Of a stretch of 64,000 nt of DNA, positions 1 through 7,106 are shown in pieces. The notes under the pieces were generated by a model. That model saw only the letters and a program-made list of their open reading frames with translations. It was not told the origin of the DNA and did no database searches. The stretch is taken from NCBI RefSeq assembly GCF_042434745.1, contig NZ_JBHLSS010000041.1. The stretch is one strand, 5' to 3'. How positions within the stretch are numbered: the first letter of the stretch is position 1; every line of letters begins with the position of its first letter. The translations under genes and the position numbers were made by a program. Source of the DNA: Azotobacter paspali (GTDB lineage Bacteria > Pseudomonadota > Gammaproteobacteria > Pseudomonadales > Pseudomonadaceae).

Positions 1-483
1 TTGCTTGGCAAAAGCGTTGGGTACTTCATGGACGATGCGAATGCAATTAGTAACCCAGCAGAAGTAGAACCCGGCCCGCCCATCACCAGCCCTTGGCGAG
101 CGATCCCTATCGTTGGCACAGCCCAGATGGGCACCGAAGGTTACTGGCATGCCCTGGAGTCGGCGGACGGCTACGTCGAAATGCCGACACGCGATAAGCA
201 CGCCTATGCGCTGCGGCTCAAGGGAAATTCCATGGCGCCGGCCATCAAGAGCGGCTGGGTGGCCGTGATCGAGCCGAACGGCCTGTTGATTCCTGGAGAA
301 TACGTCATGGTCCGCCTGGTCGACGAGGAATGCATGCTGAAGGAACTGCTCTACGCCAACGACGTGGAGGTCAGCCTCGCCTCGGTGAATGACGCCTACG
401 AGCGCCGCACGATCCCAGTAGAGCAAATCGAACTGATCCACGCCGTCGGCGCCGTCTGCCCGCCGAGCAAGGTCAGGGTGTGA
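1..483 (+). CDS. LexA/CI-like S24 repressor, C-terminal part (5' truncated by window)
   Basis: The visible 160 residues are the self-cleaving S24 (LexA-like) domain of a phage-type repressor. The catalytic serine lies in a GNSM motif near residue 77 and the catalytic lysine in CMLKEL near residue 113, inside a hydrophobic strand pattern typical of the family. The DNA-binding HTH that such repressors carry at the N terminus is not visible, so the gene almost certainly begins before base 1. A VGTAQMG segment near residue 38 sits where these proteins have their cleavage site. In this family RecA-stimulated self-cleavage releases the prophage from repression. The neighbouring phage regulatory genes fit that role. 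The exact regulon is not known. Confidence 0.8.
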   Translation: MLGKSVGYFMDDANAISNPAEVEPGPPITSPWRAIPIVGTAQMGTEGYWHALESADGYVEMPTRDKHAYALRLKGNSMAPAIKSGWVAVIEPNGLLIPGEYVMVRLVDEECMLKELLYANDVEVSLASVNDAYERRTIPVEQIELIHAVGAVCPPSKVRV

Positions 484-518
484 GCCGCCTGCCCGCCGGG
501 CGGGGAAATGGCATATAA

Positions 519-602
519 CCTAAGAAATACAAAGCCTTAGGACGCTTCGCTAGAGATGAGAACTCCATCGGAATGGTGTTCGCTTGAGAAAATATACTTA
601 GG
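519..602 (+). promoter_or_regulatory. Inverted/direct CCTAAG-CTTAGG repeats upstream of toxin-antitoxin operon
   Basis: CCTAAG at 519-524 and CTTAGG at 536-541 form an inverted pair 11 bases apart. A third CTTAGG lies at 597-602, overlapping the likely Shine-Dalgarno of the next gene. Such repeats ahead of a toxin-antitoxin operon often bind the antitoxin. That function is inferred only from position and symmetry. Confidence 0.35.
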
Positions 603-611
603 ACGATATAT

Positions 612-1058
612 TTGTACAAGTTTATCATCCACGACGACGCTACGGGGGACCTCCAAGATGTTCTACGTACGAATCGAGCGGCCGGCCTTCGGTTAGCAAA
701 GCTTCTACAGCAGCTTCAGGCCGACCAAGACCTTCTCCACAGGCTTAGCCAGCGTGACTACGGCGGGAGTCCGGCTCGCCCAAGACCTAAGAAATCCATA
801 TTCAATACTGGGTTCTGGGTAGCAGCTCAAGACAATGGAATGAATCTTTGGAGGTTGCGCTACTTCGATGAGCTGGTTGAGGGGTATAGGCTTATCTACG
901 CCTTCCTACCGCTTGAAGACCAATACATCTTACTAGCGATTGCCGAAAAAGCCGAATATCAGGCAGAAAATGATGAAAGGTTCGATTATGAGCTCAGCCA
1001 TCCGCTCTCAGTCCGCATCACAACAGCTTATAGAGCGCTGGTGGACGGGGACTGGTGA
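612..1058 (+). CDS. RelE/HigB-like toxin of a toxin-antitoxin pair
   Basis: This 148-residue protein resembles the RelE/HigB/Gp49 group: a short basic N-terminal helix region, then a core with NLWRLRYFDELVEGYRLIYAF and a strand ending in ILLAIAEKAEYQ. Family members are mRNA interferases acting at the ribosome. The chosen start is TTG at 612, with AGGA at 600-603 eight bases upstream. Its 3' end overlaps the following XRE-family gene by 71 bases, so the two are translated from one message. The toxin-first order is that of HigBA-type modules. Catalytic residues cannot be assigned by eye, so the call rests on fold-like motifs and context. Confidence 0.6.
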   Translation: MYKFIIHDDATGDLQDVLRTNRAAGLRLAKLLQQLQADQDLLHRLSQRDYGGSPARPRPKKSIFNTGFWVAAQDNGMNLWRLRYFDELVEGYRLIYAFLPLEDQYILLAIAEKAEYQAENDERFDYELSHPLSVRITTAYRALVDGDW

Positions 1059-1482
1059 AGAAAACCAGCCAACTCCGTCTGGCTCAAGCCCGCCAAGAAT
1101 AGCCACATTTGAAGTAAGTGTTCCTTCATCGAGCATTTCCAAAAAGCATACCGCTTTCGATGCTCTGCTGATGGAGCTGGAGAGCGATCCATCCAACGCA
1201 CAAGATTTGGCGGAGGCGGGAGCTTGGGTAGCTGATAATTTTTACAAAGATGATGGCGAAACATTAAAAACCGCACGTCTAAGAAAAGGTCTTTCTCAAA
1301 AGCAGTTGGCCTCATTAATTGGAACGAGTCAGCCTCACATTGCCACTCTAGAGAGCGGCCGAGTCGAACCGAACATCTCGACCGCACAAAAGCTTTGTGA
1401 GGTTCTTAACCTGAATTTTGGTGACATACCGGCTATATTAGAGCGCCAGAAAGCCCTGAATAGCCAAAAGGGTAAAAAATGA
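988..1482 (+). CDS. XRE-family HTH antitoxin
   Basis: A 164-residue protein with a clear C-terminal XRE/Cro-type helix-turn-helix (about residues 88-145: LRKGLSQKQLASLIGTSQPH followed by IATLESGR). This is the DNA-binding core of HigA/MqsA-like antitoxins. The first 80 residues are low in recognisable motifs and may form the toxin-neutralising part. ATG 988 was chosen because AAAGG at 976-980 lies seven bases upstream; longer in-frame starts have no better site. The gene overlaps the toxin gene by 71 bases and its own stop overlaps the next ATG (ATGA at 1479), indicating coupled translation of a three-gene operon. Autoregulation through the upstream CCTAAG repeats is inferred. Confidence 0.65.
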   Translation: MSSAIRSQSASQQLIERWWTGTGEENQPTPSGSSPPRIATFEVSVPSSSISKKHTAFDALLMELESDPSNAQDLAEAGAWVADNFYKDDGETLKTARLRKGLSQKQLASLIGTSQPHIATLESGRVEPNISTAQKLCEVLNLNFGDIPAILERQKALNSQKGKK

Positions 1483-1916
1483 GCAGATTCGCCTATAGCC
1501 TATTTTGCGATGACGTCAGGCATGAAATTAACGGAAAAACTTCGCAAATAGGTATTTATCAAGGAAGCATGTATCTTGATAAATTTCCTGCGCACCTGCC
1601 TAAGCTATGCATCATAATTAGTGCCGCGACACATATAGAGAACCCATTTAAAGAAATTACATTCAAAGCCTATAGGGATGTTAATTTATTGTTCCAATTT
1701 CAATTAACCAAGGAACAGATTGATGAGGCTGTAGCCGTATCACCAGGCGCGGATGATGGTATATTCAGAATAGTTCAAACCATGGGCATTTTATCTCCGA
1801 TTGCATTTGACAAGCCATGCAAGATTCGGATTGAAGTCGAGGCTGATGGAGAAATTATAGAATGTCCAGGATTAAGAGTTACGAACGCTCCCGAAGGAGT
1901 GAAGATTACAAAGTAA
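1479..1916 (+). CDS. DUF6941-like protein, third gene of toxin-antitoxin operon
   Basis: A 145-residue protein opening with MSRFAYSLFCDDVRHEINGK and a following GIYQG segment, the pattern I associate with DUF6941 family proteins of unknown function. It is predicted all-beta and cytosolic, with no signal peptide or membrane segment. Its start codon overlaps the antitoxin stop (ATGA), so it is co-translated with the toxin-antitoxin pair. Base composition is visibly more AT-rich than the flanking genes, which suggests recent acquisition. A strong terminator follows directly. Whether it modulates the toxin pair or is an independent cargo gene cannot be told. Confidence 0.5.
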   Translation: MSRFAYSLFCDDVRHEINGKTSQIGIYQGSMYLDKFPAHLPKLCIIISAATHIENPFKEITFKAYRDVNLLFQFQLTKEQIDEAVAVSPGADDGIFRIVQTMGILSPIAFDKPCKIRIEVEADGEIIECPGLRVTNAPEGVKITK

Positions 1917-1930
1917 TATAACGAAACTGA

Positions 1931-1955
1931 AGCCCCGCCCCCGCGCGGGGCTTTT
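1931..1955 (+). terminator. Intrinsic terminator of the toxin-antitoxin-DUF6941 operon
   Basis: Arms AGCCCCGC (1931-1938) and GCGGGGCT (1945-1952) form a perfect 8-bp GC-rich stem followed by TTTT, 15 bases after the DUF6941 stop codon. Confidence 0.8.
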
Positions 1956-1984
1956 CGTCTCAGCCCTTCGTGTCCTGCACAGGC

Positions 1985-2449
1985 TCAAGCAATCCTCTTC
2001 TGCTGCTCAGCCTGTATCGCCTCCCAGCCCTTGCAGGCTAGGGCCAGGTAGCGCGGCACCACCTCGCGGCCGTTGCTGTAGCGGCTGATGGTGCGTGTGG
2101 CCACGCCAAGAGCGCTGGCGGCCTGCTCCAGGCCGAAACCGGTGCGCGCCCGCCAGCCGATGAAGATGCGGGTATTCTCGTCCGGCGCAGCCTGGGCCAG
2201 GGCATCGAGATAGAGGGTGTCGGCGCCGATCTGGATGTCCAGCGCCGGCCACTCCACTGCCCAGCCATCGTCGCCCAGAGCGGCGCCGACGAAGGCCCTG
2301 GCGTTCTGCAGCGGCTTGAGGCCAGGGAATTTGGCCACGTCCTCGCGCATGTCCAGGACAAAGTGACGACCATCGATAAAGGTCAGCTCCAGCCGATGGC
2401 CGGGGCACGCCTGCACAGCCAGCAGGCGGGGGCGTTTCATGGATGCCAT
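1985..2449 (-). CDS. DUF2442 domain protein with C-terminal HTH
   Basis: A 154-residue protein. The N-terminal half (about residues 7-75) has the DUF2442 pattern: a short strand, FIDGRHFVLDMRE, then a long loop and a strand holding VEWPALDIQIGADTLY. The C-terminal part (about 95-140) contains an HTH-like stretch, GLEQAASALGVATRTISRY. The start at 2449 overlaps the upstream DUF4160 gene by 13 bases, with a GGAGTGGAAG stretch upstream. DUF4160-DUF2442 pairs are widespread and organised like toxin-antitoxin modules. Here the HTH-bearing DUF2442 protein would be the regulatory or antitoxin partner, by inference. Confidence 0.65.
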   Translation of the reverse strand: MASMKRPRLLAVQACPGHRLELTFIDGRHFVLDMREDVAKFPGLKPLQNARAFVGAALGDDGWAVEWPALDIQIGADTLYLDALAQAAPDENTRIFIGWRARTGFGLEQAASALGVATRTISRYSNGREVVPRYLALACKGWEAIQAEQQKRIA

Positions 2450-2667
2450 AGCTTCCACTCCTCCAGTAGTTCGGCCCGGTGCGCGAGCACCCAGGCCAGG
2501 GCTTCTTCTAGTACCGCCTTGGGCGCCTTGCCGAGCATGACCTCGCCTGTCTCCAGGCTGATCTGTACGTCCACACCAGCGCCAGTGAGGTGTACGTGCG
2601 GGGGAAGATGGTCCTTTTCCCGCAGCTCGATGCGGTACTTGTCGCGGATGCGGTGCTTGGTAGACAT
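2437..2667 (-). CDS. DUF4160 domain protein
   Basis: A 76-residue protein with the DUF4160 signature: basic N terminus, then REKDHLPPHVHLTGAGVDVQ followed by the conserved motif region ISLETGEVMLG, and a C-terminal helix rich in Ala, Leu and Glu ending in EEWKLWHP. ATG 2667 gives the usual length for the family. It is the first gene of a two-gene minus-strand operon with the DUF2442-HTH gene, overlapping it by 13 bases. A perfect palindrome lies about ten bases upstream of the start. Biochemical function is unknown; the operon structure resembles a toxin-antitoxin module. Confidence 0.7.
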   Translation of the reverse strand: MSTKHRIRDKYRIELREKDHLPPHVHLTGAGVDVQISLETGEVMLGKAPKAVLEEALAWVLAHRAELLEEWKLWHP

Positions 2668-2676
2668 GCCGCCAAC

Positions 2677-2697
2677 ATATCGCCAATTTGGCGATAT
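2677..2697 (-). promoter_or_regulatory. Palindromic operator-like site ahead of DUF4160-DUF2442
   Basis: ATATCGCCA (2677-2685) and TGGCGATAT (2689-2697) form a perfect 9-bp inverted repeat with a 3-base centre. It lies immediately upstream of the DUF4160 start on the minus strand. Its length and symmetry suit a dimeric HTH protein, plausibly the DUF2442-HTH product; binding is inferred. Confidence 0.55.
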
Positions 2698-2802
2698 ATC
2701 AAGCGGGGCTGCGCGCACAAGGCATTGATATCAAAATGGCATCAATAAGGCTCTTTTCGATACGCATTTACGGCATTCATCCAGTCGCAAGGAGAGTGCT
2801 GT

Positions 2803-3060
2803 ATGTCGTTCAGAGCCCGCGCTATCACCCACCAGAATCAAATCTCCAGCTATCACCGGCTTGTTCGGCGCATAAACCATCAGGTGTCCTCGTCCCCGAA
2901 GGCCATGGCAGAACGGCAGGCAACCCTCGCCCCCGAGCCGCATGACAATCCCGAGGATTGGGAGCGCCTGCTGAGCGAAATCGAGGAAAGCGACAACGTC
3001 GAGATGACCAAGCACAAAGATGGCAGCATCACTGTGCGATGGAGCTGGCCAGAGCAATGA
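2803..3060 (+). CDS. DUF1654 family phage protein
   Basis: An 85-residue protein with the DUF1654 pattern found in Pseudomonas prophages: an N-terminal SSYHRLVRRINHQVSSSPKA stretch, then DNPEDWERLLSEIEESDNV, and a terminal beta segment with DGSITVRWSW. No catalytic motif is visible and the function of the family is unknown. ATG 2803 follows GGAGAG at about nine bases. It is a single-gene transcription unit with its own terminator, set between the DUF4160 pair and an antirepressor-type operon. Confidence 0.7.
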   Translation: MSFRARAITHQNQISSYHRLVRRINHQVSSSPKAMAERQATLAPEPHDNPEDWERLLSEIEESDNVEMTKHKDGSITVRWSWPEQ

Positions 3061-3065
3061 CACAG

Positions 3066-3088
3066 AGCCCGCCAAGCGCGGGCTTTTT
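3066..3088 (+). terminator. Intrinsic terminator after the DUF1654 gene
   Basis: AGCCCGC (3066-3072) pairs with GCGGGCT (3078-3084) and is followed by TTTTT, five bases after the stop codon. Confidence 0.8.
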
Positions 3089-3116
3089 GTTGGCTGCATA
3101 GGCGGCCATGAAAAAC

Positions 3117-3153
3117 TACAATTTAAACTTGCATATTACAATTTTTAATTGCA
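3117..3153 (+). promoter_or_regulatory. Tandem 17-bp AT-rich repeats upstream of phage early operon
   Basis: TACAATTTAAACTTGCA (3117-3133) and TACAATTTTTAATTGCA (3137-3153) match at 14 of 17 positions and are spaced 20 bases, about two helical turns. The second contains the palindrome CAATT-TTT-AATTG. They stand out as AT-rich in a GC-rich region and lie about 70-100 bases before the first gene of the operon starting at 3221. They look like a phage operator/promoter region, by inference. Confidence 0.5.
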
Positions 3154-3220
3154 GCATTATCCACATCGACGCACACAGCGCTCGACAGAAAAGCCAGAAA
3201 ATCACCGACAAGGAACCGAC

Positions 3221-3418
3221 ATGCATGCCGCCACCTTGCACGCCCACCCAACGTGCGCCTCCAACCGCCGGCTGATCGAGCAGCTCCAGGCCGACACCAA
3301 CCGCCTCGTAGTCATCCACGGCGGCAAGCCAAAGCTGGTCAATCGCGCCGACCTGGCCACCGCCCCTTCCTCCGACCGCACCGGCGGTTTCACCCCGTTC
3401 GGCGGCGACGCGGCGTAG
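3221..3418 (+). CDS. Small phage protein, unknown function
   Basis: A 65-residue product starting at ATG 3221, with AAGGAA at 3210-3215 as ribosome site. It is rich in His, Ala and Arg at the start and carries a short beta-like core, RLVVIHGGKPKLVNRADLAT. I do not recognise a family. It is the first gene of the operon behind the tandem AT-rich repeats and is followed ten bases later by the antirepressor-like gene, so it probably belongs to the phage early regulatory set. Confidence 0.5.
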   Translation: MHAATLHAHPTCASNRRLIEQLQADTNRLVVIHGGKPKLVNRADLATAPSSDRTGGFTPFGGDAA

Positions 3419-3428
3419 GGAGTCCGGC

Positions 3429-3713
3429 ATGCACCGCACCCTCGACGCCACCGCCGCTCTGCTCGGCATCGGGCCGCGCAAGCTGCGCCGTCGCCTACGC
3501 GACCTTGGCGTGCTCAATCACGCTGGCGAGCTGGCATGCGCCCACCGCGACAAGGGCCGCCTCTTCATCGACTGCCGCTCGCGCTGGAACCCCAACATCA
3601 ACGGCTGGAGCCACTACGGCGTGGTGATGACCACCGAAGCTGGCGTGGCCTGGCTGGCCGGGCAACTGGGCATCGAGATCCGGCGCATGCCGCCGGCCAG
3701 CGCAACCGCCTGA
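3429..3713 (+). CDS. Antirepressor (KilAC-like) domain protein
   Basis: A 94-residue protein resembling the C-terminal KilAC/antirepressor domain seen alone in Pseudomonas prophages. Residues 5-30 form a winged-helix-like start, DATAALLGIGPRKLRRRLRD, followed by a beta-hairpin with GRLFIDCRSRWNP and a closing helix, VVMTTEAGVAWLAGQLG. Stand-alone versions are small DNA-binding or repressor-interacting proteins. It sits between a 65-residue early gene and a PrtN-like activator, consistent with control of the lysis-lysogeny switch. The molecular partner is unknown. Confidence 0.6.
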   Translation: MHRTLDATAALLGIGPRKLRRRLRDLGVLNHAGELACAHRDKGRLFIDCRSRWNPNINGWSHYGVVMTTEAGVAWLAGQLGIEIRRMPPASATA

Positions 3714-3736
3714 CCGAACAGCAGGGAGTTGAACCG

Positions 3737-4027
3737 GTGAACACCACCAGCATAGCACGCACGCCCGAGGGGCGCGGGGAGAGCACCCTGCATCTGCTCC
3801 GCCGGCGATACGGCTGCAACTACATCACCGTCGAGCAGCTGCTGGCCGACCACCTGCCGCACCTGGGGTCGCTTGATGCCTTGCGCCGCGCCATCCGCAA
3901 AGGCCGCATCGACATCCAGATCAGCCGCCTCGACAACAGCCGCAATGCGCGGCGAATCGTTTACCTCCACAGCCTGGCCGACTTCCTCGACCGGGCCGAG
4001 AAAACCGCCGCCACCGCGGCAGCCTGA
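3737..4027 (+). CDS. PrtN-like (pyocin activator) regulatory protein
   Basis: A 96-residue protein aligning by eye with PrtN-type pyocin activators: an LLRRRYGCNYITVEQLLADH segment, a second helical part with LDALRRAIRKGRIDIQISRL and a terminal helix IVYLHSLADFLDR. PrtN activates pyocin genes in P. aeruginosa by binding P boxes; phages carry relatives that act on their own promoters. GTG 3737 is chosen because GGGAG at 3724-3728 sits eight bases upstream and no suitable ATG exists. It follows the antirepressor-like gene closely. Activation of prophage genes is inferred, not shown. Confidence 0.55.
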   Translation: MNTTSIARTPEGRGESTLHLLRRRYGCNYITVEQLLADHLPHLGSLDALRRAIRKGRIDIQISRLDNSRNARRIVYLHSLADFLDRAEKTAATAAA

Positions 4028-4051
4028 CCACCACCACAGGAGCACAGCACC

Positions 4052-4393
4052 ATGAAAGCCACCGACGTTGCCGAGTTCATCAACTCGCTGAACGCCTCCG
4101 TCTTCACCCAGCAGGTCGGCGCCGCCCTGTCGGCCGTGGCCGCCGGCGTCGTCGAGTACGACAAGCAGGGCGAAGTCACCCTCAAGTTCAAGATGAAGCG
4201 CATCGGCGAAAGCAACCAGGTCTCCATTACCCATACCCTGGACTACATCGAGCCCACCAAGCGCGGCAAGCGCCGCGAAGACACCACCCTCGCCACGCCG
4301 ATGTATGTCACCGCGAACGGCCTCGATCTGTTCCAGACCAACCCCACCGAACAGCTTTTCAACCGCGACCAGGCCCCGGTTCTAGCGCGCTAA
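4052..4393 (+). CDS. Conserved phage protein, unknown function
   Basis: A 113-residue protein starting at ATG 4052 after AGGAG. It has an N-terminal helical stretch, AEFINSLNASVFTQQVGAAL, then a beta-rich region with EVTLKFKMKRIGES and VSITHTLDYIEPTK, and a less ordered C terminus. It has no signal peptide or catalytic motif. Placed 43 bases before the DUF2303 gene, it probably acts with it; small proteins of this kind regularly precede DUF2303 genes in Pseudomonas prophages (recollection, not verified here). Confidence 0.55.
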   Translation: MKATDVAEFINSLNASVFTQQVGAALSAVAAGVVEYDKQGEVTLKFKMKRIGESNQVSITHTLDYIEPTKRGKRREDTTLATPMYVTANGLDLFQTNPTEQLFNRDQAPVLAR

Positions 4394-4436
4394 CCGACCA
4401 CCACAGGCACAGCAATACCGCCACGAGGAACACAGC

Positions 4437-5258
4437 ATGTCTCTCAGCAAAGAAGCGCTGCAGATCATCATCGACAACGCCGTCGCCGCCGCCGGCGACA
4501 CCCCGGACACCCATACCCCCGTGGCGATCCTTCCGGGCTCCTTCTCCGTGGTCGATATGGAGAAGTATCAAGTCGGTCGCTCCCGCTTTCGCGGCGCCCT
4601 GAGCACTACCAGCCTGGCCGACTTCGCCAGCTACGTGATCGACCGTCGCGGCATTGACCCTGCCAAGGGCTTTATCGACCAGGATGCCATGCGCTGCGTC
4701 GCCTTCTTCAACTTGGGCGACGAAGCCTGCCCAGGCCACGCCGACGACACCGCCACCCTGACCCTCAAGCCAACCGCCGCCTACTCCGCCGTGCAGGCGA
4801 TCGCCGGCGAGCCGCTCAGCCAGAAGGCCCTGGCCGAATGGATGGAGGACTGGCACGCCAACATCGAGGCCGAGAGCGAAGCCGGCGACCCGATGAGCAC
4901 CGTCCAAGCCATCGCCGCCGTGCGCAACATCACTATCAAGGCTGCCAGCGAACGCAACCACGTCGAGAACAATTTCAGCGCCCAGCGCAGCGCCATGGAT
5001 GCCATCGAGGCCAAGAGCCAGGAAACCCTACCGGGCGCCCTGCACTTCACCTGCATCCCCTATGAAGGCCTCGGCAAGCGCCTCATCACCCTGCGCCTGT
5101 CGATCCTCACCGGCGGCGACAAGCCCGTACTCAAGCCTCGCTGGGTCGGCGAGGAACAGACCCGCGAAGAAATCGCCCACGACTTCAAGTCTGTCCTGGC
5201 CAGCGAGATAGGCGACGCCGCCGCTCTCACCCTGGGCATCTTCAACCCCGGCAAATAA
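4437..5258 (+). CDS. DUF2303 family phage protein
   Basis: A 273-residue protein with the DUF2303 layout: an N-terminal helix, then IPVAILPGSFSVVDME-type segment (here TPVAILPGSFSVVDMEKYQ), a middle with FVDQD-like GFIDQDAMRCVAFFNLGD, and a C-terminal helical region ending in LTLGIFNPGK. Members occur in phage early regions near recombination or exonuclease genes, but no activity has been assigned. ATG 4437 follows GAGGAA at about eight bases. Neighbours are a small conserved phage gene upstream and a membrane-anchored coiled-coil protein downstream. Confidence 0.75.
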   Translation: MSLSKEALQIIIDNAVAAAGDTPDTHTPVAILPGSFSVVDMEKYQVGRSRFRGALSTTSLADFASYVIDRRGIDPAKGFIDQDAMRCVAFFNLGDEACPGHADDTATLTLKPTAAYSAVQAIAGEPLSQKALAEWMEDWHANIEAESEAGDPMSTVQAIAAVRNITIKAASERNHVENNFSAQRSAMDAIEAKSQETLPGALHFTCIPYEGLGKRLITLRLSILTGGDKPVLKPRWVGEEQTREEIAHDFKSVLASEIGDAAALTLGIFNPGK

Positions 5259-5304
5259 CCAGCACCCACCACACCCGCCGGCGGCGGGCACAGGAGCACA
5301 GCAC

Positions 5305-5802
5305 ATGGAATTCATCCCCACAGAGATAGCAGCGATCGGCATTATCCTTGGCGCCGGCATCGTCACAGCAGGCTGCTACCTGCTCGGCCGCGCCGAGGGT
5401 ATCCGCTTCGGTCTACACCGCGGCCACCGCGACGGCCACGACGCCGCACGCGAGCAATTCGCCAGCGAGCTGCTCAAATCCGGCCAGCGCCTGAGCAGCG
5501 CCGAACGCATCCTCGCCGCCACCCAGGCCGAACTGCGCCGCGTGCGGGACGAACGCAGCCGAGCCCGCCTCCAGGCCGGCGCAGCCATCGAGGAACTCAA
5601 TCTGCGCCTCGACCAGGCGCAGGGCCTGAACGCCGAGCATGCCGCCCTGCTGCGCGAGAGCGCGAACAACCTCGACATGGCTGCCACCACCTGGGAGTCC
5701 ATGACCGCCACTACCAAGGCCCGCCACGCCCACGCCAATGCCCAGCAGTTGCGCGACCTAGCGACTACCTTGGCGCCTGAACAGCAGGGGGCCGCGGCAT
5801 GA
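5305..5802 (+). CDS. Membrane-anchored coiled-coil phage protein
   Basis: A 165-residue protein. Residues 6-28 form one hydrophobic segment, TEIAAIGIILGAGIVTAGCY, followed by a basic and His-rich linker. Residues 45-130 are Ala-, Leu-, Arg- and Glu-rich heptads typical of a coiled coil. A single-pass inner-membrane topology with a cytoplasmic coiled coil is the simplest reading. The stop overlaps the next ATG (ATGA at 5799), so it is translationally coupled to the exonuclease gene. No family or function is recognised. Confidence 0.55.
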   Translation: MEFIPTEIAAIGIILGAGIVTAGCYLLGRAEGIRFGLHRGHRDGHDAAREQFASELLKSGQRLSSAERILAATQAELRRVRDERSRARLQAGAAIEELNLRLDQAQGLNAEHAALLRESANNLDMAATTWESMTATTKARHAHANAQQLRDLATTLAPEQQGAAA

Positions 5803-7049
5803 ACAACGCCACCCACTTCGTCATCGACTTAGAAACCATGGGCAAGGGACCGCTCGCCCCGATCGCCGCCATCGGCGCCGTGTGCGTTGCCCAGGGCGCG
5901 GTCGTCGACGAGTTCTACATCCGCATCGACCTCCAATCCTCGCTCTCCTTTGGCCTTCGGCCCGACGCATCCACTCTCCAATGGTGGCTGCGGCAGAGCG
6001 ACGAGGCACGCCGCGAGGTCGACGGCCGCGAGCCGACCGAGCATCTGAGCCCCGCCCTGATCGACCTGCGCCACTGGATGCTCGAACACGCCTCGGAAGA
6101 AGAAGCCCACGTCTGGGGCAACGGAAGCAGCTTCGACAACGTCATCCTGCGCGGCAGCTTAGACGCCGCCGGCCTCGACGAGCCCTGGCAATTCCGTCAC
6201 GACCGCGACCTGCGCACCCTGCTGGCCCTCTACCCAGAGGCCAAGAACGTGGGCGAGTTCGAGGGCACCAAGCACCACGCCCTGCACGACGCCCGCCACG
6301 AGGCGAAGCAACTGATCGCCGCCCTGGCCATGCACTACGGATTGGCATGGGGGAGCTATGCAGATCTGCGCATCGTCCGTCAGGAGCGCGACAGTCTTCG
6401 CGCACAACTCCTGTCGCAACAATCCGCCCCGAACATCGAGGCCCAGGGCATGACCGCACTTACTCGATTCGCCATCCCCACCACTCCAGGGACTCCGTTC
6501 GAGGGCAGCTTCTATGTTGGGCGTTTCATGCTCAACGCCGTCGAATACGCACTGATCGTCTCCCCGAAAGCCCAGGGCGAACTGGACGAGGCCGCCTGGG
6601 GCGTCGACGGCGCCACCAGTTGCAATGATGGCCTGGCCAACACCCAGGCCATGGCCACCGCGGGCAGCGACATGGCCCGCCGGATGCTCGCCCTCGACAT
6701 CGCTGGATTCACGGACTGGTACCTGCCCAGTCGTGATGAACTGGAACTGTGCTACCGCAACCTGAAGCCGACCGACCGGAAGAATTGCCGCTCCTTTTGC
6801 GACGGAGACAACCCCAGCAGCCTACCGGCAGGCTACCCGTACACCGCCGACAACCCGGCGAAGACCACCGCGAGCCCGTTTATCGCGGCCGGCGAGGAGG
6901 CGTTCGAGCCCCAATGGTACTGGGCCAGCACGCAGTCCGGCCCGACTCGCGCGTGGACTCGGCACTTCAACGATGGCTACCAGGACGACGCCCCCAAGGA
7001 CAACGCCCTTCGGGCTCGCGCCGTCCGCAGATTCAAAGTCATCCCTTGA
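5799..7049 (+). CDS. DEDDh 3'-5' exonuclease fused to a DUF1566 domain
   Basis: A 416-residue two-domain protein. Residues 1-180 form an RNase T/DnaQ-like fold: D10 and E12 in FVIDLETMGKG, an aspartate in NGSSFDNVILRG near residue 112, and a final HHALHDARHEA motif with His and Asp near 164-168, the complete DEDDh set. This group trims single-stranded DNA or RNA 3' ends using two metal ions. Residues about 235-416 match DUF1566, a C-type-lectin-like fold: WYLPSRDELELCYRNL, then YWAST and a terminal AWTRHFNDG...ALRARAVRRF. DUF1566 is usually seen in phage tail, receptor or lipoprotein contexts. The reading frame is continuous, so the fusion looks genuine. Its purpose is unknown. Confidence 0.75.
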   Translation: MNNATHFVIDLETMGKGPLAPIAAIGAVCVAQGAVVDEFYIRIDLQSSLSFGLRPDASTLQWWLRQSDEARREVDGREPTEHLSPALIDLRHWMLEHASEEEAHVWGNGSSFDNVILRGSLDAAGLDEPWQFRHDRDLRTLLALYPEAKNVGEFEGTKHHALHDARHEAKQLIAALAMHYGLAWGSYADLRIVRQERDSLRAQLLSQQSAPNIEAQGMTALTRFAIPTTPGTPFEGSFYVGRFMLNAVEYALIVSPKAQGELDEAAWGVDGATSCNDGLANTQAMATAGSDMARRMLALDIAGFTDWYLPSRDELELCYRNLKPTDRKNCRSFCDGDNPSSLPAGYPYTADNPAKTTASPFIAAGEEAFEPQWYWASTQSGPTRAWTRHFNDGYQDDAPKDNALRARAVRRFKVIP

Positions 7050-7106
7050 CCACTTCAACCCTTCACTGCCGCGCGCAGCGCGGTCGACGCCAAATTCCAG
7101 AGGACA

